Assembly: GCA_902590915.1 (NCBI GenBank)
Contig: CACIYQ010000007.1
Span: forward strand, 1 to 52,278
Origin: an uncultured Pelagibacteraceae bacterium
Lineage (GTDB): Bacteria > Pseudomonadota > Alphaproteobacteria > Pelagibacterales > Pelagibacteraceae
DNA length: 52,278 nt
Direction of reading: 5' to 3'
Positions 8,257 through 17,630 of the stretch are shown one piece after another. Under the pieces are notes generated by a model, which made no database searches, was not told the origin of the DNA, and saw only the letters and a program-made list of their open reading frames with translations. Position numbers and translations under genes: made by a program. Each line of letters begins with the position of its first letter. Within the stretch, counting starts at the first letter, position 1.

Positions 8257-10473
8257 ATGCGCAAAAAAATATTAATTATTATTGGAATAGTTTTATTTGT
8301 TTCTCTTAAAATAAATAAAGTACATGCAGAGATCCTACAAATTATTCCTCCTCAAAAACCGACTTTATCATCAGAAGAGATAATTAAAAAAATATCAAAA
8401 AATATTATTATACCTCTTAAAAAACCTTCAAAATTAAAAAAAGTTGAAAAAAAAATTGTTGTAAAGGAAATCAAAGAGAAAAAATTAAGTTTTAAAGTCC
8501 CTAAAAAAAAACCAATTGTAGCAGGAGTAACGACCCGTAAAGACTTTAAAATATCAAAATATTATAGCAAAAAGGATTTTGGTTTAGCAAAAAAGGCGAT
8601 ATCTGAAATGCAAAAAAGTAAATGGAATTCAGCTCTAAGTGTTTCCAAAAAAGCTAAAGATAAATCTATTTATAATTTTATTCAATGGAGACATCTATTA
8701 ACAAAAGGGAATCAAGCCTCTTTTTATGATTACAAGGTTTTTATAGATAGTAACCCTGAATATCCAAGAATAGATAGATTGAGATATTTAGCTGAACATA
8801 AATTATCTACAGCTAATGTTTCACCTAAGAAAATCATAAATTGGTTTGGGACAAAGGAACCACTTAGTGGATTTGGTAAAATGATATTAGGTGAAAGTTT
8901 CTTACTAATCGGTGACAAATCTAAGGGTACAAAGTTAATAAAAGAAGGATGGATTACTGCTAAATTATCTAAAAATGATTTAAAGTTTTTTAGAAAAAAA
9001 TTTAAAAAAAATCTAAATGCCAATGATTATATTAAAAGAGCAGATTACCTTGCATGGAATGGAAAACATTGGGATCTTAAAAGACTAACAAGATATTTGC
9101 CAAAAGATTATGAGCTTTTATATACCGCGAGACAAATATTAATAAGTAAAGGATATGGGGTTGATCAAGCAATCAAAAATGTTCCTCAAAAATTAAAAAA
9201 TGATGCGGGTCTTAATTATGACCGTTTAAAATGGCGAAGAAAAAAAGGTCGAGTAGACTCTTCAACAGAAATTTTACTTAAGATTAGAAATGATAAAGAT
9301 TATTTAGTAATGCCAGAGAAATGGTGGAAAGAGAGAGAAATAATATCACGCGCTTTAATTTATAAAAAAAAATATGAAATTGCCTATAAAATATCAAGTA
9401 ATCACGGTATGAGTGAAGGGCCAGATTTTGCAGCTGCAGAATGGATGAGTGGCTGGATAGCTTTGAGTTTTTTAAATGATCCTTTAACCGCTAAAAATCA
9501 TTTTAAGAATTTTTATGATAACGTGAACTATCCAATTAGTACTTCCAGAGGAGCTTATTGGCTTGCTAGCGCTTATGAAAAACTTGGAGACAAAGAACAA
9601 TCCAATAAATGGTATTTAGAAGCATCAAAATATTTAACTACTTATTATGGTCAATTAGCATTTTTAAAGATCAATCCAAATGGAAAATTTGAGCTTAATA
9701 AAGATATGGAAGTTGATAAAAAATATAGACTTATTTTTTTCAATAAAGAACTGGTTAAAATTACTTATCTTTTAGATGAGCTGAAAAAAGATAAATATAC
9801 TAAATTTATTCTAAGGCACCTGGCGAATGACAATGTTTCTAAAGGGAGCGAGGTATTGGCAGCCGAACTTGCAACAAATATAAATAGATATGACTTTGCT
9901 ATACAAGTTTCTAAAATTGCATCATATCAAAAAAGATTTCATAATAAATTTAACTACCCAATTATAAGTACACCAAAAAATATTAACGGTAGAAAAATCC
10001 CAGATAGTGCTTTAATTTTATCTATTATTAGACAAGAAAGTGAGTTTGATTTAGAAGCTAACAGTCATGCTGGTGCAAAAGGTTTAATGCAACTAATGCC
10101 CTACACCGCCAAATTGGTTTCCAAACAAGCCAAACTTCCTTATTCAAAATCAAGATTAACTGAAGATCCTGAATACAACATTAATTTAGGTTCTCATTAT
10201 ATTGCAGGACTTATTTTGCAGTATGATGGTGCATACCCTTTTGCTGTTGCTGCTTACAATGCAGGACCAAACCGAGTTAAGTATTGGAAAAAAATTAATA
10301 AAAATCCACAAAAGAAACAAATTAATTATGTTGATTGGGTTGAGTTAATAAAATTTAGGGAAACGCGTAACTATGTTCAGCGTGTCATGGAAAATTATAA
10401 TGTCTACAGGTACATATTAGAACAAAGACCAATTCCAATGAGAGATTTCTTTAAAGACCGTCCCCTTTTTTAA
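8257..10473 (+). CDS. Periplasmic soluble lytic murein transglycosylase (Slt-type)
   Basis: This enzyme cleaves the MurNAc-GlcNAc bond of peptidoglycan with formation of 1,6-anhydro-MurNAc. Residues 1-24 are a signal peptide (basic start, hydrophobic core, cleavage after VHA). A lysine/proline-rich stretch follows (about 30-100). A long alpha-helical superhelical region comes next, including a tetratricopeptide-like piece near 395-460 with a GAYWLASAYEKLGDKEQSNKWY pattern split by turns. The C-terminal SLT domain carries the catalytic glutamate Glu594 in IIRQESEFD, then SHAGAKGLMQLMP and VAAYNAGPNRV. At 738 residues it is somewhat longer than E. coli Slt70 (645), mostly because of the N-terminal linker. 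Confidence 0.93.
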   Translation: MRKKILIIIGIVLFVSLKINKVHAEILQIIPPQKPTLSSEEIIKKISKNIIIPLKKPSKLKKVEKKIVVKEIKEKKLSFKVPKKKPIVAGVTTRKDFKISKYYSKKDFGLAKKAISEMQKSKWNSALSVSKKAKDKSIYNFIQWRHLLTKGNQASFYDYKVFIDSNPEYPRIDRLRYLAEHKLSTANVSPKKIINWFGTKEPLSGFGKMILGESFLLIGDKSKGTKLIKEGWITAKLSKNDLKFFRKKFKKNLNANDYIKRADYLAWNGKHWDLKRLTRYLPKDYELLYTARQILISKGYGVDQAIKNVPQKLKNDAGLNYDRLKWRRKKGRVDSSTEILLKIRNDKDYLVMPEKWWKEREIISRALIYKKKYEIAYKISSNHGMSEGPDFAAAEWMSGWIALSFLNDPLTAKNHFKNFYDNVNYPISTSRGAYWLASAYEKLGDKEQSNKWYLEASKYLTTYYGQLAFLKINPNGKFELNKDMEVDKKYRLIFFNKELVKITYLLDELKKDKYTKFILRHLANDNVSKGSEVLAAELATNINRYDFAIQVSKIASYQKRFHNKFNYPIISTPKNINGRKIPDSALILSIIRQESEFDLEANSHAGAKGLMQLMPYTAKLVSKQAKLPYSKSRLTEDPEYNINLGSHYIAGLILQYDGAYPFAVAAYNAGPNRVKYWKKINKNPQKKQINYVDWVELIKFRETRNYVQRVMENYNVYRYILEQRPIPMRDFFKDRPLF

Positions 10474-10565
10474 TGGCGGAAGAGGAGGGATTCGAACCCT
10501 CGGTACAAGTTTCCTCGCACGGTCATTTAGCAAACGACTGGTTTCAGCCTCTCACCCACTCTTCC
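10474..10565 (-). tRNA. tRNA-Ser (anticodon GCU)
   Basis: A 92-nt class II tRNA is read on the minus strand. The acceptor stem GGAAGAG pairs with CTCTTCC, followed by discriminator G and an encoded CCA. The anticodon stem GTCGT/ATGAC encloses the loop TTGCTAA, giving anticodon GCU, which reads AGC/AGU serine codons. A long variable arm (GTGCGAGGAAACTTGTAC region) and the T-loop GGTTCGAATCC are clear. The CCA end directly abuts the stop codon of the convergent lytic transglycosylase gene. The promoter must lie in the 66 bp shared with soxB. Confidence 0.97.
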
Positions 10566-10592
10566 GTATGACATTGTGTAATAAGCGATTGT

Positions 10593-10606
10593 ATTGAAAA
10601 TTCAAT
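10593..10606. promoter_or_regulatory. Short perfect inverted repeat upstream of soxB
   Basis: The arms ATTGAA and TTCAAT flank a 2-bp AA centre, in the 66-bp divergent gap between tRNA-Ser and soxB. Just downstream lies TATAAA (10610-10615), a possible -10 for soxB; no convincing -35 is present. The repeat could be an operator for sarcosine oxidase control. In DNA this AT-rich a 6-bp arm repeat can also arise by chance. Confidence 0.25.
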
Positions 10607-10631
10607 GTTTATAAAGTAATTATTCAATATT

Positions 10632-11885
10632 ATGAGAAATAAGTACTCTATATTTTCTTTGTTCAAAAATGCTTTATCATATCATGAAAATTGGCAGCGA
10701 GCTTGGAAAGATCCAACACCCAAAAAAGAATATGATGCTGTAATCATCGGTGGTGGTGGTCACGGTTTAGCGACTGCGTACTATTTAGCAAAAAAACATA
10801 ATATGCAAAATATTGCTGTAGTAGAAAAAGGTTGGATTGGTGGGGGAAACACTGGTCGTAATACAACAATTATTAGATCAAATTATTTATGGGATGCTAG
10901 CGCTGGATTATATGATCATGCACTAAAAATCTGGGAAGGTTTATCTCAAGAACTAAACTACAATGTTATGTTTAGTCAAAGAGGTGTAATGAATCTTGCT
11001 CATAATTTACAAGATGTGAGAGATTTAAAAAGAAGAACTCACGCTAATAGATTAAATGGTATAGATTCAGTTTATTTAAATACTGAAGAGGTAAAGAAGT
11101 TTTGTCCAATTATCAATACCTCGCGAGACATAAGATATCCAGTTTTAGGGGGTACCTTACAAAAAAGAGCAGGTACAGCAAGACATGATGCTGTTGCATG
11201 GGGTTATGCAAGATGTGCGGACGAAATGGGAGTAGATATAATTCAAAATTGTGAAGTTAAAGGAATTAAAAGAAATGGTGATGTAGTTGAAGGTATAGAG
11301 ACAACAAAAGGATTTATTAAAACAAAAAAAATTGGTGTAGTAGCAGCAGGACACTCAAGTGTAATTGCTAATATGGCAGGAGTAAGATTACCTCTTGAGA
11401 GCAAGCCATTACAAGCGCTAGTTTCTGAACCTGTAAAGCCAATTATCGATACTGTTGTTATGTCAAATGCTGTTCATGCTTATGTTAGTCAATCAGATAA
11501 AGGAGAGCTTGTTATTGGTGCTGGAACAGATGATTATATCTCTTATTCTCAAAAAGGTAGCCATCAAATTGTAGAAGGAACGTTAAATGCAATTTTAGAA
11601 TTATATCCAATTTTTAGTCGTATGAGAATGCTTAGACAATGGGGTGGTATCGTTGATATATGTCCAGATGCAAGTCCTATTCTTAGCAAAACGTCAATTA
11701 AAGGATTATACTTTAATTGTGGTTGGGGCACAGGGGGATTTAAAGCAACACCTGGTTCTGGAGATTTATTTGCTCATACTATTGCTAACGACGAACCTCA
11801 TAAACTAAATGCTGCATTTAATTTAAATAGATTTGTAAGTGGTGACCTTGTAGATGAACATGGTGCTGCTGCAGTTGCTCATTAA
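10632..11885 (+). CDS. soxB: Sarcosine oxidase, beta subunit
   Basis: The beta subunit of the heterotetrameric sarcosine oxidase carries the site where sarcosine is oxidised at a flavin. The 417-residue protein has an N-terminal Rossmann FAD motif ([20 protein letters not shown], residues about 35-54) and the segment [14 protein letters not shown] with His185. That histidine corresponds to the residue carrying covalent FMN in characterised tetrameric enzymes. A DAO-type C-terminus ([20 protein letters not shown]) completes the fold. It begins a tight operon with soxD, soxA and soxG and overlaps soxD by one base (TAATG). Confidence 0.97.
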   Translation: MRNKYSIFSLFKNALSYHENWQRAWKDPTPKKEYDAVIIGGGGHGLATAYYLAKKHNMQNIAVVEKGWIGGGNTGRNTTIIRSNYLWDASAGLYDHALKIWEGLSQELNYNVMFSQRGVMNLAHNLQDVRDLKRRTHANRLNGIDSVYLNTEEVKKFCPIINTSRDIRYPVLGGTLQKRAGTARHDAVAWGYARCADEMGVDIIQNCEVKGIKRNGDVVEGIETTKGFIKTKKIGVVAAGHSSVIANMAGVRLPLESKPLQALVSEPVKPIIDTVVMSNAVHAYVSQSDKGELVIGAGTDDYISYSQKGSHQIVEGTLNAILELYPIFSRMRMLRQWGGIVDICPDASPILSKTSIKGLYFNCGWGTGGFKATPGSGDLFAHTIANDEPHKLNAAFNLNRFVSGDLVDEHGAAAVAH

Positions 11886-12160
11886 TGTTTTTAATTAATT
11901 GTCCATACTGTGGAGAAAGAGATCAGCAAGAATTTAAAGCTGGTGGAGAAGCACACATCGAAAGACCAAAACAACCAACAGAACTAAGTGATGATCAATG
12001 GGCAGAATACTTATTTATGAGAAAAAATATTAAAGGTGTACAGTTTGAAAGGTGGAACCATGCCCATGGTTGTCGAAAATGGTTTAATATGGCAAGAGAT
12101 ACATCTAATGATGAAATAAAAGCAATTTATAAAATGGGTGAAAAACCACCTCCACAATAA
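11885..12160 (+). CDS. soxD: Sarcosine oxidase, delta subunit
   Basis: SoxD is the small zinc-binding subunit of the tetrameric sarcosine oxidase. At 91 residues it is of normal size. The zinc ligands known from crystal structures are at identical positions: Cys6 and Cys9 (CPYC) plus His59 and Cys63 in WNHAHGCRKWF. Its position between beta and alpha is the standard soxBDAG order. It starts on the last base of soxB and ends 4 nt before the preferred soxA start. Confidence 0.97.
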   Translation: MFLINCPYCGERDQQEFKAGGEAHIERPKQPTELSDDQWAEYLFMRKNIKGVQFERWNHAHGCRKWFNMARDTSNDEIKAIYKMGEKPPPQ

Positions 12161-12164
12161 TAAT

Positions 12165-15100
12165 ATGACCAAAAATCTACGGGTAAAATCAAGTGAGTTT
12201 ATAGATGAGACTAGTAGAATTTCATTTAAGTTTGATGGAAAAACATACTATGGTTTTAAAGGTGATACCTTAGCCTCTGCTTTACTTGCAAATAATGTTC
12301 ATTTAATTGGTAGAAGTTTTAAATATCATCGACCACGAGGAATTATGACATCAGGTTCAGAGGAACCGAATGCAATTGTTCAAATAAATCCTAATTCAAA
12401 TATTACTGAACCAAACGCAAGAGCAACAGAAATAGAAATTTACGAGGGTTTGGAAGCATCTAGCCAAAATTGTTGGCCAAGTGTTAATTTTGATATTGGT
12501 GGAATAAATAACTTTCTATCTCCCTTCTTGCCTGCTGGCTTTTATTATAAAACATTTATGTGGCCTAAAAGTTTTTGGGAGAAATATGAATTCTTCATTA
12601 GACATTCTGCTGGATTAGGTAAATCGCCAACTACAAAAGATCCCGATATATATGACCATAGAAATATTCATTGTGATGTATTGGTAGTAGGAGCTGGCAT
12701 ATCTGGAATATTAGCAGCAAAGAATGCAGCTAAAAATAATTATAAAACGTTACTTTTAGATGAAAAAAATGAACTTGGTGGATCAACAATTTTTGAAACA
12801 AATGAAAATAAAAAAATTAACAATACATTTTCATCTGAGTGGCTGAAGAAAGAAATTAGTGAACTAAAAAATATTAAAAATCTTGAAATTAAAACTAGAA
12901 CTAGTGTTGCTGCATATCACCAATATAATTATCTTCTTGCAAGAGAAAATTTAACTGATCATTTAGAAAAAAAAGATAAAAAAAATAAAATTAGACAAAG
13001 ACTTCTTAAAATTAGAGCTAAAAAAGTTATCTTAGCAACTGGTGCACTAGAAAGACCATTGGTATTTAACAATAATGATAGACCTGGAATTATGCTTTCC
13101 TCAGCTGTGAAGAAATATAGTGATTTTTATGGTGTTGCTTGTGGAGTAAAAAATATTTTTTTCACAAACAATGATACCGCTTATGAAAGTGCTCTATCTT
13201 TGCACAACAAAGGAATTAAAGTTGCTGCTATTATTGATATCAGGGAAAATTCTGATGCAAAAATAATTAAAAAAACTAATGATGCAGGTATAAAAATATA
13301 CTGGTCCCATACAATAGTTGATACTAGTGGGTACAAAAGATTGAGTGATGTATCAATAATGAAACTTTCAAATGATGGTATGTCAGTTACTGGTAGTAAA
13401 ACTTCTATTTCCTGTGATTGCTTAGGTATTGCGGGTGGTTGGACGCCTGCAGTGCATCTATACACACAATCTGGTAACAAACTAACTTTTGATGAAGATC
13501 GAAATGTTTTTGTCCCTAAGGCTGATAACTCAGCACAAATATGTGTTGGATCTTGCGGTGGTGATTTTGAGCTAGATGAAATAATTAAAAATTTAAGTAA
13601 TAAATTAAAAAATTTTCTAAATATAAGTCAAACTGATTTTGAAGATATTAGTTTAGAAAATGATAAAGAGACTTCAAAACGAAATATATGGCTTTTACCG
13701 TCTGATAAGCCTACTGGAAAAACTAAACCGTTTGTTGATTATCAAAACGATGCAACGGCAAAAGACATAAAATTAGCATTAAGAGAGGGTTTTAGATCAA
13801 TCGAGCACGTTAAAAGATATACAACAACTGGAATGGGTACTGACCAAGGTAAACTTGGCAACATGCATGCTTTAGGAATAATTGCCGATACAGCTGGTGT
13901 AAAAATGGGTGAACTAGGTACAACAACTTTTAGACCCCCCTACACTCCTTTGACATTCGGAACTATTGTGGGAAGAAATGTAGGAGAATTTTTTGATACA
14001 TTTAGAAGAACCCCTATGAATGATTGGCATATAAAAAATAAAGCAGAATTTGAAAATGTAGGTCAATGGAAAAGGGCTTGGTATTACCCAATCAATGATG
14101 AAACTATGCATCAGGCTGTGCAAAGAGAGAGTAAAGCTGCAAGGAAAAGTGCTGGAATATTAGATGCCTCTACCTTAGGTAAAATTGATATCCAAGGAAG
14201 TGATGCATCTGAATTCTTAAATAGAGTTTATACAAACGCATGGTCAAAACTTGCTATTGGTAAATGTAGATATGGATTGATGCTTAATGAGGATGGTATG
14301 GTTTTCGATGATGGTGTTACCACAAGATTAGGTGAAAATCATTATATTATGACAACTACAACAGGTGGGGCTGCAAATGTTTTGAGTAAACTTGAAGATT
14401 ATCTTCAAACCGAATGGCCAGAGTTAGATTTATATTTAACATCTGTTACAGATCATTTTGCAACAGCTAGTTTATGTGGACCAAATAGTAAAAAAATATT
14501 AAATAAAATTATTCCTGAGTTAGATTTATCAGATGAAAATTTTCCGCACATGTCGTTTAAAGAAGTTACTATAGATAAAATTAAATGTAGAATAATGAGA
14601 ATAAGTTTTACAGGTGAACAAAGCTACGAAATTAATGCTCCAGCAAGTTTTGGTGAAGCTATATGGGAAAAATGTATAGAGGCTGGAAAAGAATTTGATA
14701 TCACTCCCTATGGAACAGAAACAATGCATTTATTAAGAGCGGAAAAAGGTTTTATCATTGTGGGTCAAGATACTGATGGAACCATGACCCCTATTGATCT
14801 TCAAATGGATTGGATTGTAAGCAAGAAAAAATACGACTTCATAGGAAAAAGATCACTTTATAGATCAGATACAATGAAAGAAAATAGAAAACAATTAGTA
14901 GGTTTGTTGACTGAGGATCCAAATATTGTTTTAGAGGAGGGTGCGCAAATAGTTTCTGAACTAAATCAAAAACCAGTTGAAATGCTTGGCCATGTAACAT
15001 CAAGTTATTTCAGTCCAAATCTTAATAAATCAATTGCACTAGCAGTTGTTAGAGATGGAAAAAATATGAGAGGTAAAAAACTTTTTATTCCAATGGAAAA

Positions 15101-15170
15101 TAAAAATATTAGTGTCACAGTTTCGAGTACAATTTTTTTTGATGAAGAAAATAAGAGGATAAATGCTTAA
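12165..15170 (+). CDS. soxA: Sarcosine oxidase, alpha subunit
   Basis: The alpha subunit binds NAD and tetrahydrofolate and captures the one-carbon unit from sarcosine as 5,10-methylene-THF. Domains: a ferredoxin-like N-terminal segment (about 1-100, SFKYHRPRGIMTSG), an FAD/NAD-binding domain beginning at DVLVVGAGISGILAAKNA (about residue 165) with the second motif ATGALERPLVFNNNDRPG, and a GcvT-like aminomethyltransferase domain from about residue 620 (GILDASTLGKIDIQG, FTGEQSYEINAP). The frame also contains an upstream GTG at 12138 inside soxD. I prefer the ATG four bases after the soxD stop because the next residues (TKNLRVKSSEFID) resemble the family start. Product 1001 residues. Confidence 0.96.
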   Translation: MTKNLRVKSSEFIDETSRISFKFDGKTYYGFKGDTLASALLANNVHLIGRSFKYHRPRGIMTSGSEEPNAIVQINPNSNITEPNARATEIEIYEGLEASSQNCWPSVNFDIGGINNFLSPFLPAGFYYKTFMWPKSFWEKYEFFIRHSAGLGKSPTTKDPDIYDHRNIHCDVLVVGAGISGILAAKNAAKNNYKTLLLDEKNELGGSTIFETNENKKINNTFSSEWLKKEISELKNIKNLEIKTRTSVAAYHQYNYLLARENLTDHLEKKDKKNKIRQRLLKIRAKKVILATGALERPLVFNNNDRPGIMLSSAVKKYSDFYGVACGVKNIFFTNNDTAYESALSLHNKGIKVAAIIDIRENSDAKIIKKTNDAGIKIYWSHTIVDTSGYKRLSDVSIMKLSNDGMSVTGSKTSISCDCLGIAGGWTPAVHLYTQSGNKLTFDEDRNVFVPKADNSAQICVGSCGGDFELDEIIKNLSNKLKNFLNISQTDFEDISLENDKETSKRNIWLLPSDKPTGKTKPFVDYQNDATAKDIKLALREGFRSIEHVKRYTTTGMGTDQGKLGNMHALGIIADTAGVKMGELGTTTFRPPYTPLTFGTIVGRNVGEFFDTFRRTPMNDWHIKNKAEFENVGQWKRAWYYPINDETMHQAVQRESKAARKSAGILDASTLGKIDIQGSDASEFLNRVYTNAWSKLAIGKCRYGLMLNEDGMVFDDGVTTRLGENHYIMTTTTGGAANVLSKLEDYLQTEWPELDLYLTSVTDHFATASLCGPNSKKILNKIIPELDLSDENFPHMSFKEVTIDKIKCRIMRISFTGEQSYEINAPASFGEAIWEKCIEAGKEFDITPYGTETMHLLRAEKGFIIVGQDTDGTMTPIDLQMDWIVSKKKYDFIGKRSLYRSDTMKENRKQLVGLLTEDPNIVLEEGAQIVSELNQKPVEMLGHVTSSYFSPNLNKSIALAVVRDGKNMRGKKLFIPMENKNISVTVSSTIFFDEENKRINA

Positions 15171-15726
15171 TTATAAAACAGCTACAAATGGAGAAATTAA
15201 TTACAACGGTGTAGTTGTAAAAGAAATTTCACCTATAATGAAATTGAATTTAAGAGGTAAAAAAAGAGAATTTTTAACAAATATAGGAAAAAATCTAAAT
15301 CTACTTCTTCCAACAGAAGCTAATACCTCAACAATAAGTGATAAATTAACAGCAATTTGGCTTGGCCCCGATGAATGGATGATAATAACTAACGATTTAG
15401 TAAAAAAAGACACAAACGAATATCAGTTAAATGATTTGCTTTTTAATGATATTTCAAAAAAAAACTTAGGAGCCGTAATTGATGTTACTGATCAATTTGT
15501 TCAATTAGAAATTAAAGGAAAAAATATTTACGAAATATTTTCAGCTGGAAGTCCATTTAATTTTAATGAATTTAAAGATAAAAAAGGATCATCAGGACAA
15601 ACCATTTTGAACCACATAGATGTTATAGTTCTCAATAAGGGAGATGAAATTGTAAATTTATTTGTAAGAAGATCTTTTGCTAAACACCTTTGGTCCTGGA
15701 TTAAAGACTGTGCCTTAAGATTATAA
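15163..15726 (+). CDS. soxG: Sarcosine oxidase, gamma subunit
   Basis: SoxG is the gamma subunit of the tetrameric enzyme, which packs against alpha near the folate site. The 187-residue protein shows the family core IWLGPDEWMII and VTDQFVQLEIKGKNIYEIFSAGSPFN, ending in VRRSFAKHLWSWIKDCA. It overlaps soxA by 8 nt and closes the operon. Only two bases separate its stop from the stop of the convergent nuclease gene, and no terminator hairpin is visible there. Confidence 0.94.
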   Translation: MLNYKTATNGEINYNGVVVKEISPIMKLNLRGKKREFLTNIGKNLNLLLPTEANTSTISDKLTAIWLGPDEWMIITNDLVKKDTNEYQLNDLLFNDISKKNLGAVIDVTDQFVQLEIKGKNIYEIFSAGSPFNFNEFKDKKGSSGQTILNHIDVIVLNKGDEIVNLFVRRSFAKHLWSWIKDCALRL

Positions 15727-15728
15727 AT

Positions 15729-16256
15729 TTAATTTTTTTTTCTAAAATTCCAAGGCATTTCAAATTTACCCTGCCAGATTCCCAATTTTTCATTCTTTGC
15801 ACTGATTTCATCAGAAACATATTTTTTAGAATATTTTCTATAAGCAACTGCATGACCATTGGCAACCAGCCAAGAGTTTAGATTTTGATTTCTTTTATAA
15901 CATTCTCCAATAAGCCTACTATATCTATCAACATCCTTTATCTTACATTTTATAATATGATTATTTATTTTTTTAGTAAGTTTATTAGTAGAAACTTGTC
16001 CACATAAGTAGTTCTTGGTGAAAGAAAAAATACCAATTGTTAAGTAGGGCTTCTTACATGTTTGTTTTTTTTCTGGAGCATCTATCCCATATAACCTTAT
16101 TTTTTTAGAGTTTATTTTAATTGTATCTCCATCAATAATTTTTGCAAATCCACTGATCTCTTTTATTTCTTCTGATTTTACGTCTTCGTATGTAAATATA
16201 AAAATAATAAAACAAATTATAATCATTATAAAAACTTTTTTTTTAGTAAAAAACAT
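15729..16256 (-). CDS. Secreted thermonuclease-family (SNase-like) protein
   Basis: The 175-residue protein starts with a basic, strongly hydrophobic segment (residues about 7-24), so it is exported or membrane-anchored. An SNase-like OB-fold domain follows: AKIIDGDTIKINSKKIRLYG, GIDAPEKKQTC, DVDRYSRLIGECY and a C-terminal LNSWLVANGHAVAYRKYS. These are the conserved staphylococcal-nuclease positions, including the Asp of IDGDT, the Arg of IRLYGIDAPE and the Arg of YSRLIG. The role is probably periplasmic nucleic acid degradation, though many such proteins are untested. It is the last gene after the MATE transporter, 17 nt apart, on the gatC-led strand. Confidence 0.82.
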   Translation of the reverse strand: MFFTKKKVFIMIIICFIIFIFTYEDVKSEEIKEISGFAKIIDGDTIKINSKKIRLYGIDAPEKKQTCKKPYLTIGIFSFTKNYLCGQVSTNKLTKKINNHIIKCKIKDVDRYSRLIGECYKRNQNLNSWLVANGHAVAYRKYSKKYVSDEISAKNEKLGIWQGKFEMPWNFRKKN

Positions 16257-16273
16257 CTTAAAATTAAAATAAA

Positions 16274-17611
16274 CTATGTGCTCGCAAGTTTATTTTTTAT
16301 ATAATATTTAACATAAAAAAATAAAATAATTGATATAGACCATTGAAAAATAGCCCAGATATAAAAAAAAGTTTTAAAATCTGCATTAATATATTTAGCA
16401 ATATAAAATGATAAAATAGGCACTATTACGTTTCTTATAATGTTGTTTAACATTGCTTTTTCAGATTTTTTTAAAGCCATAAATAAACCATTTGACAAAA
16501 AGAAAATTGGATAAGCTGGTAAAATAAAAGCAGATATTTTTAAATACATCGAGCCATATGCAATCACGTCAGAATTAGATGAAAAGAATTTAGGTATAAT
16601 ATCAGCAGTTAAATATACAATCGCTCCTGAAAATAACATTAAGTACAAACCATACCTTACAGATGTAAAATAAGATTGTTCAACACGTTTATATTGTTTT
16701 GCGCCAATATTTTGAGCAATTATAGAAATAATTGCTGTATTTATTCCTAGAATGGGAAGTAGTACAACTTGTTCAATTCTTGTAGCTGATCCATAACCTG
16801 CTACTGCATATTCACTCGAAAAACCAACATAAGTAAAAATAATAGCTGCTGCAATGGAGTATCCTAAAATAGCAACTGTTATTGGCATAGATTGAAAAAA
16901 AATATTTTTCAAGAAAAAATATTTTACTTTAAAATAGTCAAAAGTTATTTTCTTTATTCTTTCATTAATTAATATTTTTCTAAGTACAATCAGAAAAGAA
17001 ACAAATTGAGCAATTAGAGTTGCTACTCCAATTCCTATAATTCCTAATGCTGGAATAAATAAAAATCCAAATATAAATACAGGATTTAAAATAATATTTA
17101 GAAAAAAAGAAAAAATAAGTGCATTTCGATAAGTAATAGTATCACCTTCTGCGTGTAAAAATGAATTTAATGCTACAACTAATATAAATAAAATTGTACC
17201 TAAAAAAATTACATTAATATATTTAAGACCAAGACTTGTGACTTCATCTGAAGAATTCATTAATAAAAATACTTTTTCTCCAAAAGTAAAACCAAGCAAT
17301 GAGACAATAAACGAAATTACAACAGCATAAACAATTACGTTTGCAAAATAACTTAAAACATTTTTTTCATTTTTTTCTCCAATACTGCTTCCTATTAAAG
17401 ATGTGCCAGCCACAGTTACACCTATTGAAGTGGCAATTATAATAAAATAAATTGGAAAAGATTTACTTAAAGCTGACAGTGCTTCTGGAGATATTTTACC
17501 AGCATAAAATGTATCAACTATTGTGTATAAAGTTTGAAAAAGTGTTCCTATACTAGCTGGTATAGCAAGCTTTCTTACTAAAACTGAAACTTCGTCTTTT
17601 AATAAATTCAT
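16274..17611 (-). CDS. MATE-family multidrug/toxic compound efflux transporter
   Basis: This is a 445-residue integral membrane protein with about 12 hydrophobic segments in two similar halves, each beginning with the MATE pattern. The N-terminal half has LVRKLAIPASIGTLFQTLYT followed by VDTFYAGKISPEALSALS. The second half has MPITVAILGYSIAAAIIFTY and GSATRIEQVVLLPILGINTA. MATE proteins exchange Na+ or H+ for cationic compounds; the substrate cannot be read from sequence. It lies 19 nt after trhO and 17 nt before the nuclease gene, so it is probably expressed with the translation genes upstream. Confidence 0.92.
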   Translation of the reverse strand: MNLLKDEVSVLVRKLAIPASIGTLFQTLYTIVDTFYAGKISPEALSALSKSFPIYFIIIATSIGVTVAGTSLIGSSIGEKNEKNVLSYFANVIVYAVVISFIVSLLGFTFGEKVFLLMNSSDEVTSLGLKYINVIFLGTILFILVVALNSFLHAEGDTITYRNALIFSFFLNIILNPVFIFGFLFIPALGIIGIGVATLIAQFVSFLIVLRKILINERIKKITFDYFKVKYFFLKNIFFQSMPITVAILGYSIAAAIIFTYVGFSSEYAVAGYGSATRIEQVVLLPILGINTAIISIIAQNIGAKQYKRVEQSYFTSVRYGLYLMLFSGAIVYLTADIIPKFFSSNSDVIAYGSMYLKISAFILPAYPIFFLSNGLFMALKKSEKAMLNNIIRNVIVPILSFYIAKYINADFKTFFYIWAIFQWSISIILFFYVKYYIKNKLAST

Positions 17612-17630
17612 CTATTTAATAAAGGCTTTA

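Noticed and set aside
10474-10631. tRNA-Ser as an integration site for a mobile element
   Set aside because: No integrase, direct repeat of the tRNA 3' end or change in gene character is seen on either side.
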